NCBI GenBank assembly: GCA_035274845.1
Contig: DATENU010000024.1
Span: forward strand, 186,001 to 250,000
Reading direction: 5' to 3'
Origin: Chthoniobacterales bacterium
GTDB taxonomy: Bacteria; Verrucomicrobiota; Verrucomicrobiia; Chthoniobacterales; UBA10450
Length of the DNA stretch: 64,000 nucleotides
Made by a program: the position numbers and the translations under genes. This document shows positions 36,163 through 45,623 of the stretch, piece after piece. How positions within the stretch are numbered: the first letter of the stretch is position 1; each line of letters opens with the position of its first letter. The notes beneath the pieces are model-generated. The model was not told the origin of the DNA and did not search any database. It worked only from the letters and a program-made list of their open reading frames with translations.

Positions 36163-38382
36163 ATGACAGCATCCACAGCGACAATGATAAGCGACGAATC
36201 CTACGCAGCTCCAACGACGGGCCGATATCTGGCCACGGTACGAGAGGCCGCTGGATTAACACAATCTCAGCTCGCGCAGGCAGTTACGTTCAGCACCGCG
36301 ACGCTTTCCAGGATTGAGTCCGGCGACAAACTGGCAAGCTATGAGGATATCTCAGCTCTTTTAAAGGCGATCGGAACGCCCAAGGCCGCGGAGCTAACTG
36401 AGTTCCTAAACCAAGAATGGGACGAAGTCACCCGCCCCGAGTTTGACCACCCAAATCGCGGCGCTCTCTGGGAAGCAAATCTCGCTCTCAGGAAGGTAGC
36501 CGCGCTCCGCCGTGATCCGAATTTAAAGGCCGTATTTCTCCGTCAGATTGACCTTTACGAGGGAGAACTGCGTCGCGTTATCAAACTATTGGTCACCCGC
36601 GATCATCAGATCGCCGTTATCGGAAGCATCGGTGTCGGAAAGTCGACTGCAATCTGCAAATTGACCGGACTCCTCCGGATCGACGAGCCGAAACTTGATC
36701 GCCAGATTGTTTTAGAAACGGGAGCTGGAGGAATCACACTTTGTGAAGTCCACATTGCGCAAGGGCCGCGATACGGCATCAGAATAGTACCACGAAGTGA
36801 GGAGTCAATTCGACGGGATGTAGAAGACTTGTCGGATTACATTGTGACGCAGGCAAAGCCAGTTTCGCCTAGCGTGGAGCAAGAAGAAGAGGGTGACACG
36901 CTGGGTCTCTCTAAAGAGGTCGTCAGAGCTATCCGCAACATGGCCGGCATGACGGAACGGCGGCGGGAGCTAAATGGGCGTCGTGTTCGCTTTGATCCAG
37001 CGAAGGACTTAGCAATACAATTGGGCAGCGCCCAGGAACTATGCGTGCACATTTTAACGAAAATGGACCTGCTCCGCCGCAATCGCCGGGACGCATGGTA
37101 TCCCGAAAATCACCCCCACCCCCCCAGCGCCTGGCTGCAGGAAATCTTTGCGGCCATCAATAATGGTCGTCATCCAGAATTCACCTTACCGCACAAAATC
37201 GAGATCATCGTGCCCGAGCCAGTCCTGAATACTCAGGAGCTAGCGATTCGAATCGTTGACACGAAAGGCATTGATCAAACCGCCGAACGTCAAGACCTCG
37301 AATGCCACTTTGACGACTCGAAGACGTTGGTCGTTCTCTGTAGTCGCTTCAACGATGCGCCTGAAATTGCTCTCCAGACTCTTCTTCGCCGCGCAAAGGA
37401 TTCAGGTGCCCGTGATATTGCACCGAAAACAATTCTCCTTGTTCTTGCCCGCCCCGAGGAGGCACTCGCTGTGAAACACGATGACGGCGTTCGCGTTGAA
37501 GACGAGCAAGAAGGCTGCGAGCTAAAGCGCGACCAAATCCGGTTAAGGCTGAGTCAACAAGGATTGGCCGACATCGCCGTCGAGTTCTTCAATGCGCGGG
37601 AGGAACGACCAGACGAACTGCGGGAACTGCTAATACGGAAGATCGAGGAGCATAGGACATACTTTGCGAATCAGATCACACACCTGGTGGAGGCCGTCGA
37701 TAACCTGAGCGATAACAGGCAAGACGAGCAGATCCGAATGGTTTTCGAACATGTAATGAGTGATCTGCGTTCGTGGATCAGGGGCAATCGCCAAATTGAA
37801 TTATCTCAAGAAGGCGTGCAACAACCACTGGTGGCCGCGATTGATGGAACTCGATACGCGAGCACAATCCGCGCTGCGGTTCGCCGTTATGGCGACTGGT
37901 ACAATCTTGATTACTACCACCACTTGGCATTTGGAGTTCGTCGATTGGCAGTAGAGCAGATCGGGGCACGAATCGAAAAGTTCAAAGTCATCGCCAATAA
38001 CCTTAGAAACAACGATGACCTTTCACCCGCAAAGGAATTCCTCGAAGGAGTGAATCGGCGGCTAGACGCTTTGATCGACGAAAGCTATCGGCGAATTCAA
38101 TCTGCGGGCAGGGAAGCCTTCAAACAAACTCTCGCCAAACACAGCGCGTTTTGGGATCAGTGCGAAGAACGATGGGGGCAAGGGACAGGCTACAGAGTAG
38201 CGATTCGCGATATGACGGACCAGGAGCTCCAAAAAGACGCGACGGAACTTGAGAAACTGCTCGTAAGCCTGCTGACTGCGGAGTGGGAAGCCATGGTCCT
38301 TACGGTCGAATCGATGTTGGAAAACACGGAGGTTCCTCCATTACCCAGTCAGCCAATAGCGCACCTGCAGGGCACACCGTGA
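36163..38382 (+). CDS. XRE helix-turn-helix fused to a GTPase/dynamin-like P-loop NTPase
   Basis: 739 residues from ATG at 36163; a further 29 upstream codons are open but look non-coding, and ATG at 36184 is an alternative. Residues about 20-82 are an XRE domain (RYLATVREAAGLTQSQLAQ ... SRIESGDKLAS). A P-loop domain follows with Walker A GSIGVGKST (154-162) and a later DTKGID that fits the G3 motif of GTPases. The remaining 300 residues are helical, with long charged segments like the stalk of dynamin-type proteins. A regulator-like head on a large GTPase is unusual. It is 320 bp upstream of the ABC-three-component operon, on the same strand, and may sense or regulate within the same defence locus; that is inference. 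Confidence 0.72.
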   Translation: MTASTATMISDESYAAPTTGRYLATVREAAGLTQSQLAQAVTFSTATLSRIESGDKLASYEDISALLKAIGTPKAAELTEFLNQEWDEVTRPEFDHPNRGALWEANLALRKVAALRRDPNLKAVFLRQIDLYEGELRRVIKLLVTRDHQIAVIGSIGVGKSTAICKLTGLLRIDEPKLDRQIVLETGAGGITLCEVHIAQGPRYGIRIVPRSEESIRRDVEDLSDYIVTQAKPVSPSVEQEEEGDTLGLSKEVVRAIRNMAGMTERRRELNGRRVRFDPAKDLAIQLGSAQELCVHILTKMDLLRRNRRDAWYPENHPHPPSAWLQEIFAAINNGRHPEFTLPHKIEIIVPEPVLNTQELAIRIVDTKGIDQTAERQDLECHFDDSKTLVVLCSRFNDAPEIALQTLLRRAKDSGARDIAPKTILLVLARPEEALAVKHDDGVRVEDEQEGCELKRDQIRLRLSQQGLADIAVEFFNAREERPDELRELLIRKIEEHRTYFANQITHLVEAVDNLSDNRQDEQIRMVFEHVMSDLRSWIRGNRQIELSQEGVQQPLVAAIDGTRYASTIRAAVRRYGDWYNLDYYHHLAFGVRRLAVEQIGARIEKFKVIANNLRNNDDLSPAKEFLEGVNRRLDALIDESYRRIQSAGREAFKQTLAKHSAFWDQCEERWGQGTGYRVAIRDMTDQELQKDATELEKLLVSLLTAEWEAMVLTVESMLENTEVPPLPSQPIAHLQGTP

Positions 38383-38701
38383 GCTACGATGCTCTGAGCA
38401 CAAATGCCGTCTCTCTCGCTCATTGTGGGGCAATGAGAGACGGCTGGCGGCAATTCCTCACAGAATACCGCCGGAGCCGAGAATGCCAAGATTCGGCTGC
38501 GCGCTTAAACAACCAAAAGTGCGTCGGATTTCCGGACGCGCTTAAAGAACGGGCCAAGATTGAAAATGTTCAGTTGTGATTTCCTTGCCCTGGGGCTGCT
38601 CGATCGACTAGAATCACGCCAGTTGACCCCAGAATGATTGCAAAAGCCGTGTCACCGCCCCCAATAATCGTTCAACGCGCTCCGGCGCTGAGAGTTTACC
38701 A

Positions 38702-39841
38702 ATGACTCGTATCGCAGTCTCGATATACGATTTGCCACCAATCGAGACTGGCGGGTCAACCGCCCGACAGGGATTTGCATTCCAAGATCACGTAGCCATT
38801 GATTTTTGCTTGGAGTTGTTAACCAACGGTCAACTTCAAGAAGTATGGTTGGAAACACAAGATGATATAACTCTGCTGTGGAAGTCAGATTCCGCTTTGC
38901 TAGTGGAATTTATCCAGGTCAAAAGCACCCAACTCGACCAGTTATGGTCACTGTCGAAGCTCTATACGGCAGATAATGCAGGTCTTTCAGTGATGGAGAG
39001 GTCACTTGAATATGACCGGTGTTCGGAACCGACACTGTTTAGGCTAGTCACTGCGATTCCGTTTAATTCCGAGCTTTCGGTGCTCACGCTTGATCGCGAT
39101 TGCTCGGCACGACGAGCTCAGCAAAACCAGATTAATGAGCTGATTGGTCGACTGCCGCGAAGATTAGAAAAGATTCGTTCTGCAAATGGTGCCACCTGTA
39201 AGGACTGGCTAAATCGCTCGCTCCTTAATTGCCATGATTCCGAGAGCGCCGTTCGCGACCACAACCTGTTAAAGCTAACAAAGGTACTTGAGACAAATGG
39301 GACACCCCCGCTCCAGGGGCAACTTCAAGAACTGTACGCACACATTCTGGGCAAAGTCTCTGACATGAGTAAACTTAGCGCCACGACTCACCGTGAGAGC
39401 AAGCGGTTTACGGCGGCGACATTTGGCGATTTCCTTGGGGCAAGTGTCAACACTCTGTTCGGTATACCTTCGCCCACGGGCGGCAGGAAACTTCGGGAGA
39501 AGATGGAAAAGGCCAATTTGCCAATCGACACGATTTTACAGGCCCAAGAACAACGCCGGTTTTACCGCTCCCGCTCGTTGACGCCCCGATATTTGGAAAT
39601 TGGTGACGAACCGACCTTGAGCGAGGAGGTTCTAGCGTTGCTAAATCAAGTACGCTCACAGCTAGATGCGGGCGCACTAACCGACGACGGGCCGTCATTC
39701 CACGCCCGGTGTCTACAAGAACTCTCCAATTATCGGAATACACATCCTCCTCGGCAGAGACCCTCGCTGGCCGACTTGCAAGGCTGCATGTACAACATCA
39801 CCGATCGCTGCCTGCATCGTTTTCAACGCGTAACGGCATGA
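38702..39841 (+). CDS. DUF4297/Cap4-type dsDNA nuclease, effector of an ABC-3C/Lamassu-like system
   Basis: 379 residues. The N-terminus carries TGGSTARQGFAFQDHVAI (about 16-33), then WLETQDDITL (Glu51, Asp54/55) and FIQVKS (Gln72-x-Lys74). This is the PD-(D/E)XK pattern of the DUF4297 family, the nuclease of Cap4 effectors and of one Lamassu subtype. The C-terminal 250 residues are not recognised and should contact the partner proteins. Its stop overlaps the next start by four bases (ATGA). GAGAG lies 7 bases before the ATG. A 319-bp stretch (38383-38701) separates it from the GTPase gene and contains no convincing gene. Confidence 0.82.
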   Translation: MTRIAVSIYDLPPIETGGSTARQGFAFQDHVAIDFCLELLTNGQLQEVWLETQDDITLLWKSDSALLVEFIQVKSTQLDQLWSLSKLYTADNAGLSVMERSLEYDRCSEPTLFRLVTAIPFNSELSVLTLDRDCSARRAQQNQINELIGRLPRRLEKIRSANGATCKDWLNRSLLNCHDSESAVRDHNLLKLTKVLETNGTPPLQGQLQELYAHILGKVSDMSKLSATTHRESKRFTAATFGDFLGASVNTLFGIPSPTGGRKLREKMEKANLPIDTILQAQEQRRFYRSRSLTPRYLEIGDEPTLSEEVLALLNQVRSQLDAGALTDDGPSFHARCLQELSNYRNTHPPRQRPSLADLQGCMYNITDRCLHRFQRVTA

Positions 39842-40395
39842 GATCGACGCGAGGCTTGGCTGCAACACCCGCGGGAGTACCCTTACGTGCTGATGATATC
39901 TTAGAGTTCCACGCTGCTCGGATTCTTCTGCTGTTTGCCATTTGTGGCACGGGCGGCCGTATCGATAGCCTGACAAAACTCGCGAAACTCGACTTCTTCG
40001 TCCGTTATCCTGATTTTTTTCGAAGAGCTTGTCAAACCTTGGGACTGGACGTAGAGGACATTGAAACGACCGTTGAGTCCGCGATGGTTCGGCACCATTA
40101 CGGCCCCTGGGACAAGCGATACTACCAAGTCCTCGGATATCTTGAGGCCAGAGGTTTGATTCAGACGACGCGGGTGGGACGAGCGTTCAATTTAACTCTA
40201 ACGCCAAAAGGCAAAGGCATCGCGTCACAATTACGCATGGACCCAAACTTCGCTGTCGTGTGCGGTCAAATGAAACGCGTGAAAAAAGTTTTCGGTCAAA
40301 AAAGCGGAGCTTCAATAAAAAATCTTATTTACAGGGTCTTCGAAAAGGAAGTCGCCCTCCTTCGACATGGAGAAAGCATAACGAAAAGTGAATAG
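39838..40395 (+). CDS. Small middle component of the ABC-3C/Lamassu-like system
   Basis: 185 residues from an ATG that overlaps the nuclease stop. It is mostly helical with a winged-helix look (LTKLAKLDFFVRYPDFF, YYQVLGYLEARGLIQTT, FNLTLTPKGKGIASQL). Small proteins of this size and position, between the effector and the ATPase, are called middle components in ABC-three-component systems and correspond by position to LmuC-type subunits. Its end overlaps the ATPase start by 8 bases. The family assignment rests on context and the winged-helix pattern. Confidence 0.72.
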   Translation: MRSTRGLAATPAGVPLRADDILEFHAARILLLFAICGTGGRIDSLTKLAKLDFFVRYPDFFRRACQTLGLDVEDIETTVESAMVRHHYGPWDKRYYQVLGYLEARGLIQTTRVGRAFNLTLTPKGKGIASQLRMDPNFAVVCGQMKRVKKVFGQKSGASIKNLIYRVFEKEVALLRHGESITKSE

Positions 40396-42301
40396 CTTAC
40401 TCATTCGCGGAATTACTCGACGCCATCTCGCGGGAGATGTTGAAGAACTATTATTCGACGAAGGCGTTAATGTCATAGTCGGTCGACCGAACACAGGGAA
40501 AACCAAGTGGCTCCAAATGCTTGATTATGCATTAGGCAGTCGGAAGCCGCCGGAGGAGGTATTCGGAAACGATCTGGCCGAGAAATTTGTTTCGATATCC
40601 GTAAGCGCTGAAATAAGCGGCGTACCCGCGACGATAGAGCGTCGCTGGAATGAACCAGGGTCGCGTTCAAAGGTCTTTTTGGACGGCGCAGAGATGCTCG
40701 CGCCGGACTTCTGCACAATATTAAATAAACGTCTCGGAATTCCTGTCCTTCATTATCCTCAAGGCGACGCCTACGGCAAGCGACCGTGGCCAGAGCTAAG
40801 CTGGCGAAGCCTGAGTCGTCACATTTACCGCCGGCAACATTTCTGGGCCGATCTCGCTGAAATGCAACCCACCAGTGAACAACACGCGTGCATTCTCCAA
40901 TTTTTGGGGCTGGCGGAACATGTATTTTCGAATGAATTCGGCGATTTGGTCAAACAACAGAAGCAGATCTTCGAGCTACAGGCCGCCAAGGATCAGTTTC
41001 TCACCATGTTACACGAAGTTTCGCGTGACTTGCTCGACGAAGCCGACCGATCAGTAGCTCTCACGCCCGAATCGATTGCGTCAGCTATGTCTACAGTGAG
41101 GGAGCACATTAACGCTACGCGTCAGCAACGAACTCGCATTTTGGAAGAACTTGCCACGTCAGCGGAGAATGGAACACGCGATCAGGATGAAAGCAGTGTA
41201 ACCTTTTTTCAACAGACCAGCAATGAACTCAGTAGATTTCGGGAAAAGGCGGAAAGCGTTCGTTCCGCGAGACTTCAACTCGAACAACGTGCAAAGGACA
41301 TTGAGCTCTTCGGCTCGCACGTAACCCAAGAAATTGATCGCCTAGCCAGAGCACGCTCTGCGGGAGCCACTTTGGCGGACTTAAAAGTTACCCATTGTCC
41401 CGCTTGCGACCGTTCGCTTGATCCCCCACATACCGAACAGTCTATCTGCTATGTTTGTCGGCATGAGGTTCCCTCCAATACTTCGCCGTCGGATCAGCGA
41501 ATTGATTTTGAATTGGCACAACTGAAGGCGGAGCAAGCTGAATCTATGGAACTGCTCGCTACATTGCGAGCCGACCTTGAAGCGCACGTAGTTCTCGAGC
41601 GTGATTTGAGCGGTAAGCAAAGAAGGACGGAAGCAATGCTCCAGCCGATCCGCCGCAAAGCCGCCGCGATTCTACCGCCCGAGCTCGCAGCGTTGGATGT
41701 TCGCACAGGTCAATTAGATGAACGTTTGGCACAGCTCCAACGGATACAAATAACATTCGCGAAGCGTGAGCAACTAACGGCTGAGATTCGACGGATCGAA
41801 GCAGCCGTTGCCGAACTTGAGACCAAGGTGCAGGAACAATCGAGGGCGGTCAATTTTGAAGAGGCCGCCGAGTGGCTCGAAGATGGGATTAATGATTATT
41901 TGAACGCCATAAACCGTCGCCAGCCCGGCGCGTGGCCCCACGACAACAGGATTAAGGTCTCCCTGCGGGAGAGGCAGTTTCGAATCACGATCGGCGGCAG
42001 CAAATGGGACACAAAACTCGGGGGCACTCTCACACTCTACTTTCTACTCGCATATAATTATGGCCTACTGCGCCTAACGAGTCGCGCGCAGTGTCATTAT
42101 CCGGGTTTGGTGATACTCGACTTTCCTCCCGAACTTGAGGAAACGTCGATCAGAGACAAAGAGAATTTTGTAATCGAACCATTTGTCGATCTGGTACGAC
42201 GAGCCGGGTTCGAGAAAACTCAGGTGATTGCGGCGGGGGCCGTCTTCGAAAACCTGCAAGATGCAAATCGCATCGAACTAAACCAAGTCTGGACTGTTTG
42301 A
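40388..42301 (+). CDS. Rad50/DUF3732-like ABC ATPase of the ABC-3C/Lamassu-like system
   Basis: 637 residues from a GTG inside the previous gene. Walker A is GRPNTGKT (32-39), followed by LDYALGS, a segment typical of DUF3732-type ATPases. Long coiled-coil arms (about 200-330 and 375-500) frame a four-cysteine hook, CPAC at 337-340 and CYVC at 354-357. The C-terminal half-site holds a signature-like KLGGTLTLYFLLAY and Walker B LVILDFPPE near 573-581, with F-P-P where the catalytic glutamate usually follows the aspartate. SMC-like ATPases of such systems sense foreign DNA and release the nuclease. The system as a whole is probably anti-phage or anti-plasmid. Confidence 0.85.
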   Translation: MNSLLIRGITRRHLAGDVEELLFDEGVNVIVGRPNTGKTKWLQMLDYALGSRKPPEEVFGNDLAEKFVSISVSAEISGVPATIERRWNEPGSRSKVFLDGAEMLAPDFCTILNKRLGIPVLHYPQGDAYGKRPWPELSWRSLSRHIYRRQHFWADLAEMQPTSEQHACILQFLGLAEHVFSNEFGDLVKQQKQIFELQAAKDQFLTMLHEVSRDLLDEADRSVALTPESIASAMSTVREHINATRQQRTRILEELATSAENGTRDQDESSVTFFQQTSNELSRFREKAESVRSARLQLEQRAKDIELFGSHVTQEIDRLARARSAGATLADLKVTHCPACDRSLDPPHTEQSICYVCRHEVPSNTSPSDQRIDFELAQLKAEQAESMELLATLRADLEAHVVLERDLSGKQRRTEAMLQPIRRKAAAILPPELAALDVRTGQLDERLAQLQRIQITFAKREQLTAEIRRIEAAVAELETKVQEQSRAVNFEEAAEWLEDGINDYLNAINRRQPGAWPHDNRIKVSLRERQFRITIGGSKWDTKLGGTLTLYFLLAYNYGLLRLTSRAQCHYPGLVILDFPPELEETSIRDKENFVIEPFVDLVRRAGFEKTQVIAAGAVFENLQDANRIELNQVWTV

Positions 42302-42350
42302 ACCGATCGAGGAATATGGCACGGTTAATTACCGCTCCGCCTCACCACTC

Positions 42351-43220
42351 CTAGCCAAGAAGCTCAACGCGTTCTTGGATGAATTGCGCGATCTGCGCCG
42401 GCGTGAACTGTCGGGCGTCGATGTACCCATCGGTATTGAATACGCCCTCGACCACGCCGTCGTCTAACCGAACAAACATGATCCTTTTGTGGTCCCGTTT
42501 CATGATGATTTCTCGGATGGCCCGGAATTCGATACCGCACCAGTCTTTTCCTTGGTATTCCTCGCAGAGAAACACTACAACTAGCTTAGCTCGACTGCGG
42601 TAAATGTCTTGGAGCAAGATGTCGAGCGACGGACGTGCCAGTTGGGACACGTAATTGTTGTCGTAAAAGTATGAATTTGGCCCTATCCGACGTTCGAGTT
42701 CCAGTGCGATTGCCTCCACGGTTACCCGAGCCTCCCCTGGAAAAGAAAGTGCAACATCAAACGCGTGAGTCGTGATATCAACGGCCTTTGAAATATCACG
42801 AACCCACTCAGGAAGAGTGATCCCCTTTGCTCGTAGCTCCTTCGCGAGGTTGATGTCCTTAACGGCCCAGTGCGTGCGATTCATTTCCCACTTCCCAATG
42901 TCGAGTTCGAATGCGAGGGCAACGAGGTCCCTTGCCGACAAGAAAGGATGGACCTCTTGCAGTTCGTATTCGATTCGCACCTGACCCTGACGCTTGGTGA
43001 GGTCTCTCAGTACGCCAAATTGGGGAGCAACCTTGCTTGGCGTTTCATACGCGAAGATGCTCGGAAGCTTTCTGAGTTCGTTTACAGCATTTGCATCGAG
43101 CTCAGCAAAACGCTTGGTGATTGCCGTATCGGTGTACTCCCTCACGCACCGACCGACCTCCAAAAGCCAGGGGCTTCCATTCCACGTTTCTTCGACCGAG
43201 GAGACGAGCAAGTTGTACAT
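42351..43220 (-). CDS. TIR-domain protein with a novel N-terminal domain
   Basis: 289 residues. The C-terminal 135 form a TIR domain: FDVALSFPGEAR (about 154-165), SYFYDNN, ..LDILLQDIYRSRAKLVVVFL (read in two parts) and DWCGIEFRAI with the probable catalytic glutamate Glu231. Bacterial TIR domains of this type usually cleave NAD+ or make cyclic ADP-ribose signals. The N-terminal 150 residues are not recognised; a winged-helix-like stretch (SARDLVALAFELDIGKW) is present. It converges on the ABC ATPase gene with a 49-bp gap and is divergent from the small recombinase gene. Whether it acts alone or with neighbours is unknown. Confidence 0.82.
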   Translation of the reverse strand: MYNLLVSSVEETWNGSPWLLEVGRCVREYTDTAITKRFAELDANAVNELRKLPSIFAYETPSKVAPQFGVLRDLTKRQGQVRIEYELQEVHPFLSARDLVALAFELDIGKWEMNRTHWAVKDINLAKELRAKGITLPEWVRDISKAVDITTHAFDVALSFPGEARVTVEAIALELERRIGPNSYFYDNNYVSQLARPSLDILLQDIYRSRAKLVVVFLCEEYQGKDWCGIEFRAIREIIMKRDHKRIMFVRLDDGVVEGVFNTDGYIDARQFTPAQIAQFIQERVELLG

Positions 43221-43380
43221 GTTGTTTGTCTTTAGCAGCGATTAGTCGGAGCGAAGGCCTAATCTATCGGGATGTTTTCATGATGTTATAAAGCCTTAAA
43301 GCTAGCCGGAACTGGCGTGCGGTAAAAGGAAGTTTCCACCTCGGATTCGGACCTTGTGCGGCATGTTTTAATGGTGGTCT

Positions 43381-44070
43381 ATGAATGAACCACCATTCGT
43401 TAATAAACGGAACCCCGCACAGAAGTGGGTTTGCTATTTCCGCGTCAGCACCAACAAGCAAGGCCACAGCGGCCTTGGATTGGACGCACAACGCGACTCG
43501 GTCACTCGCTACATCACGGAGAAAGGCGGCGCGATAATCGCGGTGTTCACTGAAATCGAGTCGGGCAAGAAAGCTTCGAATCGACCAGCCCTGAACGAGG
43601 CTATTGCGATGTGCCGTGCCAAACGCGCGACCCTCTGCATCGCGAAGCTGGATCGACTGGCGCGGAACGTTCATTTCATTTCAGGCCTCTTGGAAACGGG
43701 GGTCAATTTTCTGGCGGTCGATCAACCAACGAAAGATCGGTTCATGCTGCATCTCCACGCGGCCTTCGCGGAGGAGGAGGCCCGACGAATTTCGATTCGA
43801 ACCAAGGAGGCGCTGGCGGCCGCGAAGCGACGGGGGGTCGATATCGGTGCGACCGGACGCACACTCGCCGCACGCCACAAGGCCGAAGCCTTGGCCCGGG
43901 CCAAGGCTTACGTTCCAATCATCGCCGAGCTACGACGCGCTGGAATCACGCAAGTGCGACAGACCCGAGATGAATTGAACAGGCGTGGAGTGCCTTCGCC
44001 TGGCGGCGCGCATTGGCATTTGCTCAATACGCACAAAATGCTCAATCGCATTGCCGCGTTGAGCGGCTAA
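43381..44070 (+). CDS. Small serine recombinase (resolvase/invertase family)
   Basis: 229 residues. Catalytic serine in YFRVSTNKQG (Ser23), then LDAQRDSVTRY, and IAKLDRLARNVHFI with the conserved arginines. The catalytic domain ends near 160 (FAEEEARRISIRTKEAL). The C-terminal 70 residues hold a short helix-turn-helix (ELRRAGITQVRQTRDELNRRG). It is far shorter than the large serine recombinase at 54.9 kb. It may be the remnant or integrase of a smaller element nested in the island, or a resolvase. Stop codons of this gene and the next abut tail to tail. Confidence 0.9.
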   Translation: MNEPPFVNKRNPAQKWVCYFRVSTNKQGHSGLGLDAQRDSVTRYITEKGGAIIAVFTEIESGKKASNRPALNEAIAMCRAKRATLCIAKLDRLARNVHFISGLLETGVNFLAVDQPTKDRFMLHLHAAFAEEEARRISIRTKEALAAAKRRGVDIGATGRTLAARHKAEALARAKAYVPIIAELRRAGITQVRQTRDELNRRGVPSPGGAHWHLLNTHKMLNRIAALSG

Positions 44071-44742
44071 TCATCGAAGCTGTGCGGCCAAGTTGGCCAC
44101 GTAACTTGGCTTTAGCTTAACACTCTTCATGAGAATCGCGGATGGACTGACCGGCGGGGGCGCGACGGGTTGCGTCAAAGCCGCTCCGGTCAAGACGACG
44201 ACGCGACCGGTGCTCGTGGGAATGAGAATACGGTCAAAACACCGCAAATGAGGCACAAACCCTACAGCCTCCGCGCTGGTGTTGTGTTTCACCCCCCACC
44301 CCAACACGATGAACTTCCCACTTCCGCTCGGAACCGGGAAATAGAGATTTTTCCCACCCGAAAGCCGCCATGCGGTCAACGCACCCGCGCTTTTCGGGTT
44401 TCGAAAATAATAAGTGTTGAGGATTTCAATGTAGTCGTCGGGCGCCGGTGCGATGAGCCGCAGTGTTGCCGCTTCCTGCCAGACTCTGAACAAAAGACGT
44501 AACGTAGGGTCGCCGGGGATTTGCTGGTGTTCGAGGGGGGAATATCCCGAAAATTGGAGGCCAAAGACGGACTGAGCCCCACCAGGGTTCTCGCCGATGA
44601 AGGTGCCAGCACACTTGCCAACCGTCCCACTAATCTGCGGTTGCCAATACAGTCGCGTGTCCCGGCGCATAATATTTGGCGCAATCGAGAGGTCCCAATC
44701 AGCCCAATAGTGAGAATGTGTGATATCCCGTTGTGTTTTCAT
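44071..44742 (-). CDS. Protein of unknown function, DUF1643-like pattern
   Basis: 223 residues. The run FIGENPGGAQS, a following PLEHQQIPGDPTLRLLFRVW and IEILNTYYFRNPKS recall DUF1643 proteins (N-P-S/G then T, then Y-x-R near N-L), and KFIVLGWGV fits their central strand. This is weak similarity from pattern only. No catalytic motif or membrane segment is visible. It directly abuts the recombinase gene end (no gap) and is divergent from the endonuclease gene, so it may be part of the same small module. Confidence 0.55.
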   Translation of the reverse strand: MKTQRDITHSHYWADWDLSIAPNIMRRDTRLYWQPQISGTVGKCAGTFIGENPGGAQSVFGLQFSGYSPLEHQQIPGDPTLRLLFRVWQEAATLRLIAPAPDDYIEILNTYYFRNPKSAGALTAWRLSGGKNLYFPVPSGSGKFIVLGWGVKHNTSAEAVGFVPHLRCFDRILIPTSTGRVVVLTGAALTQPVAPPPVSPSAILMKSVKLKPSYVANLAAQLR

Positions 44743-44816
44743 GACGGCTTAAACGCCGTTCGTGCTCCCAGACAACTCCTTTACGATCCGCAATCCGCCA
44801 CTAGTGTGATTATCCG

Positions 44817-45623
44817 GTGATTGCCAAGCTAGTGAAAGACAGAAAGAACGCGGGACTACTTGCGCCCGAACAGTTTGCGAAATGGATGAGTTCCAATCGT
44901 GCCAATGACAAAAAGCATGGCCGGAAGGTTTACCGCTATCACCCGAGGTCGGACGAACACTCGAAACGCTTGTGTGCACTCGTTTTGGATGACTTGAAGG
45001 CCGTCTGTCCCCCGTTGGCTGAGCAGATTAATACGGGCGAAGTTCTCGCCCGAATTAACGCTGTTGTCGTTTTCGACAATGGCAAAACCAAGGCGTTGGA
45101 TCTCGCGATTGGCGAGCCCACCAGACCGCGGCCAGGAGAGCTAACATTACAAGGCCTTCCGGCGGGAACGATCGGCAAAGTGCGACTCTCTTGTGAAGCA
45201 AAACAGTGTATGACGGAGCACTCGAAGACAAAGCCACGTATTTTTGATGAACTCTCCTCCTCGCATGAAATTGTTCACCAAGGAGAATCTTCTGCGATCG
45301 CGACCGGGATTGTGGTTGTCAATGCGGCTCCGCGTTTCGCCTCTCCTCTTCGGCAGTCGCCGACCCCAGCTGAGATAATGTTTTCAAAACACTCGCAGCC
45401 CAAAGTAACTGCGGACATGGTGCGCCACCTTCGCGGTTTGAAACGTCGAGACGGCGCGACGGGCGTAGGATTCGACGCTTTCGCTACGATTGTCGTTGAT
45501 TGTGACAACACCAGCGATTGCAGTTTGGTCACCTCTCCGCCAGCGCCACAATTGGCAGAAAGTGACAATTACGAGGCGTTCTTGCTCAAGGTCGCCTCCA
45601 GCTATGCGGAGCGTTACGGGTGA
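44817..45623 (+). CDS. Restriction endonuclease-like protein of an R-M pair
   Basis: 268 residues from GTG at 44817. A PD-(D/E)XK-like core is visible: KALDLAIGEPTR with Asp95 and RLSCEAKQCM with Glu127 and Lys129, then ..PRIFDELSSSHEI... The gene overlaps the end of a DNA methyltransferase gene by 10 bases in convergent orientation, the standard layout of a type II restriction-modification pair. The recognition site cannot be deduced. I do not recognise a specific REase family, so the call rests on the core motif and the partner. Confidence 0.72.
   Translation: MIAKLVKDRKNAGLLAPEQFAKWMSSNRANDKKHGRKVYRYHPRSDEHSKRLCALVLDDLKAVCPPLAEQINTGEVLARINAVVVFDNGKTKALDLAIGEPTRPRPGELTLQGLPAGTIGKVRLSCEAKQCMTEHSKTKPRIFDELSSSHEIVHQGESSAIATGIVVVNAAPRFASPLRQSPTPAEIMFSKHSQPKVTADMVRHLRGLKRRDGATGVGFDAFATIVVDCDNTSDCSLVTSPPAPQLAESDNYEAFLLKVASSYAERYG

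Noticed and set aside
38283-38579. 98-residue plus-strand gene between the GTPase and nuclease genes
   Set aside because: It overlaps the GTPase end in another frame and has no protein-like features beyond the overlap.
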